Shown here one piece after another: positions 56,301 through 64,000 of a DNA stretch of 64,000 nucleotides (position 1 is the first letter of the stretch; each line of letters starts with the position of its first letter). The position numbers were made by a program, and so were the translations under genes. The stretch covers positions 434,001-498,000 of the forward strand of contig BSBN01000297.1 in NCBI GenBank assembly GCA_027924645.1, written 5' to 3'. Origin of the DNA: Cunninghamia lanceolata (Eukaryota; Streptophyta; Pinopsida; Cupressales; Cupressaceae). A model generated the notes under the pieces. That model ran no database searches. It was given only the letters and a program-made list of their open reading frames with translations, and was not told the DNA's origin.

Positions 56301-57840
56301 TTAGGCCTTTAACAAACCATATCCAACATACCCTGCAAACAAGGCATCTCATGAGATCACTTTTCTTTGAGACATTTTGTTAAACAGTTTGACACCATAA
56401 ATGCATTCTTTTTAAGGCTTTCTGTCACAACACGATTGCCCTGTTATTGTTGTTTGGGTCATTCAAGTTTTTTTTTGTCATATAGGTCCCTGCCTTGTAT
56501 ATATCAGTACATTTTACATACCTACCTACCAGGGCAAGGATAATGTTGATTTATAATCAAAATTCCCTTTATCCCTATTTGTAAGGAATGTCCAAAAAAT
56601 TATGATAGCTAGGACGCTGTTTATAATCACCGTTAAGCGGGCAAGGTTAGTAAGAAGCAGAATATTATATATATTTATTTATTTGAGAGTGTGTGCACAC
56701 TTTGGTAGCATCAAGGCAGTTGTTAAACAACTCATATGTCTTGTACATGCCTAGAATCCTTAAGGTATCTTGGCATCATTTTGAGTTTTCGTGAATGACT
56801 ACCTAATTCATGGGAATCATAACATGCAAATGGATTTGAATGTCAAGCATAAATTCTATTAGATCAAACAACATAATTGTATAGGTCATTGCTCTTGAAT
56901 AGTGTTGCAAGTATATGTGACTTTGGTATCAATAAATTAGATTACGTAATGGGATGTTGTTCATATTGGGACATATGCATGGATTGATCATGGGCAGGCT
57001 ACTATTACTAAACAGTATGAGTAGTGAAATGTCTAAATATACATAGTTGTTTTGAATAGTTGAATAATCAGATTTCCTTTCCCTATGATAAGTTACATGG
57101 AAACAATACATCGAATTATTGCATACGATTATGTAGCTATCTTCTGGTGATATTGATGAGGTCACTCAGAATAGAGTGAGATGTTATGATATCACCTAGC
57201 TTATAACCAACACTATATATACATCAAGTACCAAATCACAAGGTAATGTCTTCTTGATCTACGGGGCAAGTGATAGATATTTGTATGGGGTAATCATTAG
57301 GATACCGAATGTGGCATGTTATCCTAGATATATAGTTGTTAAGAAATGATTGTCCTGGGTATGACTCAGGTATTGTTCCTGTTTAAAGCAAGTTTGCTAA
57401 ATTGGGAACATGGTTAGGTCTCCCTGCATACTGTTTAGCATTACTTGATTGTTGGGGATCATTTAGAGGAATGTTGTTGGGATATGGAATAGAATCCAAG
57501 AATTTGGAGTGTTATTAATCATTGAACTTGGTGAGTTGTGGTTTGTCTTGGAACAGGTATTGATAACTAGTGACTTGTTACATTATTTGGTCTTAAACCC
57601 TTTTATGGTTATCCTTCTATAGTATTCCTTCTAATCCACTTCTAGGAGGAAAGTTACTTTTGTGGCAGTGAAACCCTGAGGGTAGGAACCTATGTGTATA
57701 ACCCTTGAGAGATTGAGAACTACATGTGACTTCGATCCTGTTTGGAAGTGGGTATGTAGGCAGTTCTTGGACGAAATCTTATTTTCATTATTTTGGAATG
57801 CCAAAGCATTAAAATGTTCATTTAAAAACTTTATTTCACT
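56300..57840. other. No recognisable gene
   Basis: Mixed AT-rich sequence with stops in all frames. The far part may be LTR debris of the adjacent gypsy fragment, but no ends were recognised. Confidence 0.45.
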
Positions 57841-57889
57841 TTTATGTTCATTTAGGGTTTTTTAAAGTTATAAAAAGGTTAAAAAAATG

Positions 57890-58100
57890 TTTAAAAAGGT
57901 TGATTTTGATGCCATCCTCCCACGGGTTCTCCTGGGTTCGTCTTGGGTTTGCCCAGGGTTCTGCCCAGGCACCCTGGGTTCTCTGCCACAGGGAACCCGG
58001 GGTGCCCATGCAGAACCTTGGGTGAACCCCCTAGCATCCGTACCCGTACCAAAACTTGAACTAGAAGCACGACGAGCATATGAGAAGAACCCGGTAACTG
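57890..58100. other. GC-rich insert-like segment
   Basis: About 200 bases rich in CCCTGGGTT, GGGTTCT and GCCCAGG words, ending CCGTACCCGTACC near 58040-58052. It cuts off the integrase frame of G3. The style resembles the inner ends of the DNA transposon at 48235-51166, but no inverted repeats or TSD were identified. Confidence 0.35.
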
Positions 58101-59295
58101 AGTTACTATACTTAGGAGTCTTCTTGCACCAGATGAGTATGCACATCTTACTAAAATGATCCACTACCACAAATAGATAATTATGCCCTCTTCTTGTCAT
58201 GGGTAATCCTCCCACAAAATCCATGGAGATGCTCTCCCATGGTCAGAAAAGTTTTGGTAATGGTTGATACAACCCCAACTTCCAATTATTTGGCATACTT
58301 ATACTACACAACTTGCACCCACGAATGAATTTTGAGACACCTACTTGCATTACCTTTGAAGATTTGCCATTGTCTTAGTGACCCCAAAGTGACCAGCAAC
58401 CTTGAAATTGAAAGTATTAGCTTCCCTTAAAAACAGCAACCTCCTTTCTTTGGGTACACAACTTGCCCATTTTGAAGAGCAATCCTTCTTAGAGATAGTG
58501 GTCTAGGTTTGGTTCAAAATCAGCAACCTTACTCATTGTAGCTTGTTTGCAGATCTCTCCAAAGTCCTCATCTTGCCCATAATCCTCCGCACATACCTCT
58601 TTGGCAAAGGGTTCCAACTAAGAAAGAGTGCTAACCACTAAAAGTAGGGATGACCTAAACAACATATCCACTAGTTTGTTGGTCACACCCCATTTGTATT
58701 TGATGAACAGGTGGAATTGTTGCAAAAAGCCCATCCACTTGCAAATGCCTAGCCTGCTGCAACTTAGTTTGAGCTTGCAAATATTGAAAGGGCTGATGAT
58801 CCATATGAACAATTGTTTCTTTGCCCATTAATGAGTGTTTCCATTTCTTGACTGCTTAGAATAGACCATACAATTTCTTGTCATATGTGCAATATTTAAA
58901 GACTGATCTGAAAAGAGTTCAGAATGATAACATAATGGTCTTTCTCCTTGTAATAGAACAGCCCCCAAAGCATAATCACTTGCATCCATCTCTACCTCAA
59001 AAGGTTGTTGAAGATTAGACAAGGACAACATAGGTGCATAGCTGATTTTGTGCTTCAACTCCTCAAAAGCTCTTTGTTGTTTGCTCCCCTATCTGAAGAA
59101 CTTTCCAATTCCCGTAATAGCATGCAATGGTGCCACTACAGATGAGAAAGACTTACAAACTTCCTCACATATTGCACTACTCCCATGAAGCTTCTAGTCT
59201 CGATGACATCGAAAGTTACAGGTCATCTCACGATGGCTTCTATCTTAGCCGGATCTATTCTTGTCTCTTTGTCTCCAACCACATGTCCAAGATAG
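58100..59295 (-). pseudogene. G3: gypsy pol fragment (reverse transcriptase end, RNase H, integrase)
   Basis: Minus strand from 59295: YLGHVVGDKETRIDP and SFMGVVQYVRKFV (end of reverse transcriptase), then FEVEMDASDYALGAVLLQGE of gypsy RNase H (58990-58930). A decayed stretch follows, then [20 protein letters not shown] and VDHFSKMC of integrase (58224-58150). Both ends are cut: at about 58100 by unidentified sequence and at 59295 by G4. Several stops and shifts. Confidence 0.82.
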
Positions 59296-60711
59296 TGTAA
59301 TGTCCCCTTCTTAGCCCTGACCAACAAGTGGAGCAATTAGCCTATTCCAGGGTTCCCGTAGGCTAATGGAGGTGGTTGGGGAACCACTTTGGTCACTTTT
59401 TCCTAGGACTTACTATTTATAGTAAGTCAAGCAGGAGGGTCACTGATGGAGTTACCAGACTTTCCATATTTAGCACTACCGGTTGGAGTGCCTAGCACAT
59501 TGTACTTGCGTTTCGAGATGGCAAAGGAATTGAAGAATAAGTTAAATTAAATATTTAACTTATGCTAGTTAAAAGTGCCTAAGTCACTTTATGTTATAAA
59601 GGTGATTTATTATATTGGATGATATAAGTTGTGTTTAAACGTAAAGTGCTAGGAGTTGGGCGCCATCTATGTGGATATATGGGACTTAAATAACTAAAAC
59701 AAAATAATAAAAATATCCCTCTTGGGCGTTGGGGATGAGGGAGTAAAAAGGAAAAGTGGAGGTCATTTGATTCATTCATTCACTGTCTTTGAACTTGACG
59801 TGAGAAGCTTGAGCTTTGGCTTGTTTGCTGATCAAGGGTTTTGCAGAGACAAAAGCTTCTGTGGAATCGCTCTCTTCGTGTTTGAAAGACAACATCAGGA
59901 GGGTTGCTGGGAGTTTCACACTGAGACTTCGCATTGTGCATATTGGGTGATTTTGGTGGAGACATTTCGTAGGGTTTATTTGCAGATTTATGGACAGCCA
60001 ATGAAGAATATTTATGATGCAGATTTAGATGTTTTGGAGTGAGTTTATTGTGAGTGGGTTTACCTCCTTGCTGGCCGCACATTCCCAGTTCTGGCCGTAC
60101 ACTTTATGGCAGCATTTCTGAGTTTTGTTTGAAGACTTTCCACCTTGTTTTGGGCATTGGGAACCTTTTTATCATCTGTAGACCAGTACAAGGAATTTAT
60201 GATAGATTGAAGTCTGTTTTGGAACCATTAATCACTGCAGCAGCACTATAGGTTGGCTATACAACAATAAGGGACGTGGACATTCTAGAATCTGAATCGC
60301 TTCTTTTTGGGGCTTCAAAACTCATGTATCATGGACACCTAGTATTGTAAATCACATTGCAACTCATTGTTGAAGGAGAACATTCATTTGCTGGTGATTT
60401 TGAAGTGTTTTCTATTCCCTGTATTGCTGGTTCATGTATAGCAGAAATACAAAGTTGAAGAAAATGAAATGGGTATGTTACTATAATTCTATTTGTGTAA
60501 TTTTATGATTTGGGTCTTCGTTATTTTATGTATATCTGTTATAGATTTTCTGGGTATTGTTGCATGCACCATATTTCATTGTTATATTGCAAACATCACA
60601 TGCAAAAAAATACAAACAAACCCTAAACACATTCAACAGTGAAACAAGGAGTCAAAAATAGAAAAAAAAAAACTTGGCATAAAAAACCCTACAGGACAGG
60701 TGCATATTACA
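59296..60711 (+). repeat. G4 5' LTR
   Basis: 1416 bp starting TGTAATGTCCCCTTCTTAG and ending ATATTACA. Its first 15 bases match the G1 LTR terminus on the opposite strand. Confidence 0.85.
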
Positions 60712-60712
60712 G

Positions 60713-60724
60713 TGGTATTAGAGC
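60713..60724 (+). promoter_or_regulatory. G4 primer binding site, initiator Met tRNA
   Basis: TGGTATTAGAGC, one mismatch to TGGTATCAGAGC, one base after the LTR. Confidence 0.85.
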
Positions 60725-60784
60725 GTAGATAATCTTGCCATCCTGTGAGGTTAGATTGAAACATGCAAAGTGGGTATTGAGTGA

Positions 60785-62903
60785 TGCAGCCGGGTACACA
60801 TCAATACTACCTCAGGAGAAATAGGTCACAGCCATATCTTGTAGTACCTCTGCATATAGATCCTTTTGCAAGTGTTGATACAGTAGTGGTACCAGTGGTT
60901 GAGATGGGTGACAGACTGTGAAGAACCTAGCACCCGTGATATTCTGAATGATTTGGTTAGGGGACAGTAGGAGATGCAACATAACTTTAATCGTATGATG
61001 GAAATGATGGCTAACCATGTTTTTGAGAATCCTGGAAACAATAACAACAATAACAATGACAATGACAAGGACCGGAACAACAATGGGGGCAATAATGGTG
61101 ACAGGAACAGGTGCAGAGATGAGGAGGATAGGAGAAATGATGGGGAAGCATCTGTTAATAACAGAGGAGCTACTCAGCATACAACTTACGATAGACCTGG
61201 TATACCCACCTTTACCTTGTGGAACAATGCACTAGAACTTGAGCTCACACAACTTGAGTTCTAGGACGTTATCATCAGAGGTTGGTGGGCTTCTAGTGAG
61301 GAGTTCAGAGCTGAGATGTCATTCTGTGAGTATTTGGACTTGAGAATGAAACACAGACCCAATAGGGGTGGTAGACAGCAAAATTATGAGTTGTAGAAGA
61401 AGGTAAACAAGCTGAACATTCCTTATTTTGATCGGTTAGGGAAGACCACAGCTGGAGCATGGGTACAGAAGCTGGATAGCTTCCTATAGCTTAGCCCTAT
61501 GCCAGAGGAGGCGGCCATTACATATGCTGCCCTGCATCTCAACGGCATTGCCCATGAGTGGTGGCACCATGGGAAGGTTACTCTTGGCCATGACCACATT
61601 ACATCTTATGTAGAGTTTACTAGATGACTGATAGACAAGTTTGACAAGAAGGACCCTGGATTACAGTTCAAGGAATTGACACAACTAAAACAGTGGGGTT
61701 TAGTGGATTGTTATATATCAGAGATCCAAAAGCTGTCGGTAATGGTGACAGATATTTCAGAATGCAGATTGATGGTTCTTTTTATTGATGGACTCATCGA
61801 TCCCTTACAAGGTTGGATTAAGGGCCTCAACCCACCTTCTCTACATGAGGCCATGAAAAAGGCTAGAGATATGGAGTCTTCAGCATCCAGAAGCAAATTT
61901 CAGTCTAAGAGATTTCCATACAAGAAAGACAAAGACAAGAAGCCTTTTCAGAGAGATACCAATCAGCCAAGAGAAAAGACAACCCAGCTGAATAATGAGT
62001 AACTGAATGAGTACAGGAGGAAGAAGCTTTGCTTCCATTGTAGAGAACCATGGGATCCTTCACATAGATGCCTTAACAAGGCAAAGGCAAAACATATAGA
62101 GTATTTTTTTGTTGAGGAGTCCAATTCAGAAAAATCAGATCAGCCATTAGATAGGGAGGGCAGCGATGATGAAAATTCATCCCAGAGTGGTAGTGATGGT
62201 GAAGGAGTGATGGCACAACTTTCTAACTTCCAGAAAGTCGGCTCCTTCAGGGTTAGAGGAGTCCTAGGGGTACAACACATCATCACCCTTATTGATATCG
62301 GTGCAACGCATAATTTCATCGATGAGGGGTTGGTTGCAAAACGAGGGCTCAAGATTGAGGAGTTTGAAGGCTTCAAGGTAATGGTAGCAGATGGCTTCAA
62401 ACTCACTTGTACCAGGAAGATCTCTGGATTGAGCATACGGCTTGGGGAGTATGAGCTCAAGGATGACTTCTATGTTGTTGGTATTGGTGATACAGATGTG
62501 GTGTTAGGCATGCAATGGATCATGACCATTGGAGAGTTCACCATGAACTTGCGAAATATGGAGATGAAATTTGAATCAAATGGCAAAAATTTTGTTCTTA
62601 GAGCATTATAAGATGGTGGGCCTCGAGTAGTCTCTCTTAAGAGAATGGAGAGAATGTTGAGACATGACCAGGTAGAGTGGGCAACAAAGTGCCTAATCAT
62701 GCCAGAGGTACCCCAACAGCCAAAGAACAACTATCATCCAGATATTCAGAGATTGTTGACCAAGCACAGTAAGGTGTTTGGGAGTATACCACCAGGAGTG
62801 CCACCAGATAGAGGGATTGAGCACGTCATAGAGCTGGAGGAAGGGTCCAAGCCAGTTATTACTACACCCTATCGTCATCCTAAGAGGCTCAAGGATGATA
62901 TAA
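60785..62903 (+). pseudogene. G4 gag-protease and start of reverse transcriptase
   Basis: From about 60974 one frame stays readable through stops at 61262, 61396, 61487, 61625, 62000 and 62609. Gag has an Asn/Asp-rich low-complexity stretch (61030-61130), GAWVQKLDSFL and a knuckle, CFHCREPWDPSHRC (62028-62070). The protease at about 62290 reads LIDIGATHNFIDEG, with DIG instead of DTG, as in G1. The reverse transcriptase begins ITTPYRHPKRLKDDI and is cut. The region before 60974 is shifted, with STRDILNDLVRGQ matching G2. Confidence 0.88.
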
Positions 62904-64000
62904 TGTGCCGTACCTGTTTGTATTTCTTAAGATCTTTTTAAGTGTTATTTTTAATTTTATTTGGTGTTCTTTCATACTAGACAGAAGATGCAGAAGGGGT
63001 TTCAGTTTTCTTGAGATGTTTTGACTTCTTGCCAGAATACATAGAAAATATAGCATGCAAGTGAAACCCAGAAAATGTACAATAGATATGAATGAAATAA
63101 CAGATACCTAGATCATAAAATACCATATAATGAATTACTATCACATACCCATATGAAAATATGCAACTTCAATCCTCTGTTGTAGCCGGACCAGCATATA
63201 GGGTAGTGTAGAACTCCACCAAATCACTCCAAAATACAGAGTAAGCAATACAATTGATATCAGCTGATCTAGAACCCTAGACGCCCACCTGTGGAGCCAT
63301 AGCATACAACACAATGAAGAGTTTCACGTCCATATGTACCACGTCTTCCTAGCTGCCTTGTATGACCAAGATGAAGCTATGAACAACAAACAAGACTCCA
63401 AACAGGTCTGCAATCAGCAAATAATCTCTGCACACTCATAATACATCTCAACGCCAAAAATGGAGTGAGGAAAACCAAAGAAAATCACAACAAATGAACC
63501 CAATGAGTGGTACGGTTGTCCTTGCTGGTATGACCAATAAAATAAAGGAATAACAGTCCAAAAACCCTCATCAAACACTACTTAAATCTGCACTATAGCT
63601 GTTCCCAAATTTGCATATGAAGAACCTCACAAAATCTGCAAGAATGTAGCACGAAATTCTTCAAATCTTCAACAAACAAACTCCATTGAAGCTCCAGATG
63701 CAAACACTATGTGTATTTGCCAATCTAGCACCTTTGGGCGGCCTTGCACGCCTATAGAATGTTGTTACTAGAGGGAGTTTTCGTTCCCAATAGCCTCTAG
63801 TTCGAATCCTCTTCAAACCCTCTTAGGGAAAACCCTAGCAGAGCAAATAGCCAACAAAATCATATATTCAAGCATATGCAAATGAGAGCTCATTTCACTT
63901 TTTATTTCCTCCATTAGGGTTGTTACACTTTTGGGAGGGAAATATTTCTTTTAATTTCACTTTAATATTTCCCAAGGTGAGTGCTCCACAAAATAACTTA
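62904..64000 (-). repeat. LTR related to G1, interrupting G4, runs off the window
   Basis: It starts near TGTGCCGTACC. From 62985 it shares AGAAGATGCAGAAGGGGTTT, TTTTCTTGAGATGT and later ATAGCATGCAAGTGAAA-like text with the G1 LTRs (about 21113-21190 and 29055-29135). It is diverged, so it is a different copy or subfamily. The minus-strand orientation is inferred from G1. The end and TSD are not visible. Confidence 0.6.

Larger units (their letters stand above)
59291..62903 (+). mobile_element. G4: Ty3/gypsy element, 5' half
   Basis: LTR 59296-60711 (TGTAATGTCCCC ... CATATTACA), primer site, gag, protease and the start of the reverse transcriptase. It is inserted in G3, so GATAG at 59291-59295 should be its TSD, but the other copy lies outside the window. 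The frame breaks off at about 62903, where an LTR related to G1 begins. The gag-protease text is close to G2 and G1. Many stops, inactive. Confidence 0.88.

Noticed and set aside
57887..58159. ORFs on both strands rich in Gly, Pro and Arg
   Set aside because: They come from GC-rich repeated words in an insert-like segment, with no coding signature.

Overview
This is nuclear DNA of a seed plant with a large, repeat-laden genome, most plausibly a gymnosperm or conifer. That inference rests on the density of old nested retrotransposons, plant-type LINEs carrying RNase H, a plant TLC-domain gene with plant-like introns, DUF247 and RING relics, and a long degenerate telomere-like tract. There is no bacterial gene organisation, and almost every long ORF belongs to a mobile element.

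Layout. 1-1.6 kb: decayed 3' end of an LTR element. 3.5-4.2 kb: a short tandem duplication and a degenerate CCCTAA tract. 4.3 and 16.4 kb: two copies of one MITE-like family. 4.8-5.8 kb: RING-H2 gene relic. 8.09-14.73 kb: full-length LINE (LINE-A) with a 12-bp target-site duplication (TSD) and three ORFs. 15.36-15.64 kb: tRNA-derived SINE with a 14-bp TSD. 17.07-33.94 kb: second LINE (LINE-B, 16-bp TSD), split by a 9.3-kb Ty3/gypsy chromovirus (G1, 21000-30255), which is itself split by a non-autonomous LTR element (24263-26200). 34.1-35.7 kb: Ty1/copia remnant. 36.2-37.1 kb: probable solo LTR.

39.04-44.11 kb, minus strand: the one convincing host gene. It is a TLC-domain membrane protein whose seven short exons join in phase with clean splice sites and no stops; only exon 1 is missing.

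45.37-55.31 kb: a Ty3/gypsy element (G2) with gag and protease but no visible reverse transcriptase or integrase. Inside it lies a four-level nest: G2, then a DNA transposon (8-bp TSD), then a LINE-type retroposon (20-bp TSD) carrying an unknown ORF of about 289 codons, then a solo LTR (5-bp TSD). 55.5-56.3 kb: DUF247 relic. 57.9-59.3 kb: gypsy pol fragment (G3), interrupted by a fourth gypsy element on the plus strand (G4, 59296 onward), which is cut at about 62.9 kb by an LTR related to G1.

The most unusual material is a set of unidentified proteins at the 3' ends of the LINE-type elements. LINE-A has a 279-codon ORF after RNase H, LINE-B has a relic of about 530 codons with a coiled coil, and the 49.3-kb retroposon has only such an ORF. 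The insertion boundaries and TSDs were read directly from the sequence. Family names rest on motif recognition by eye, without database searches.
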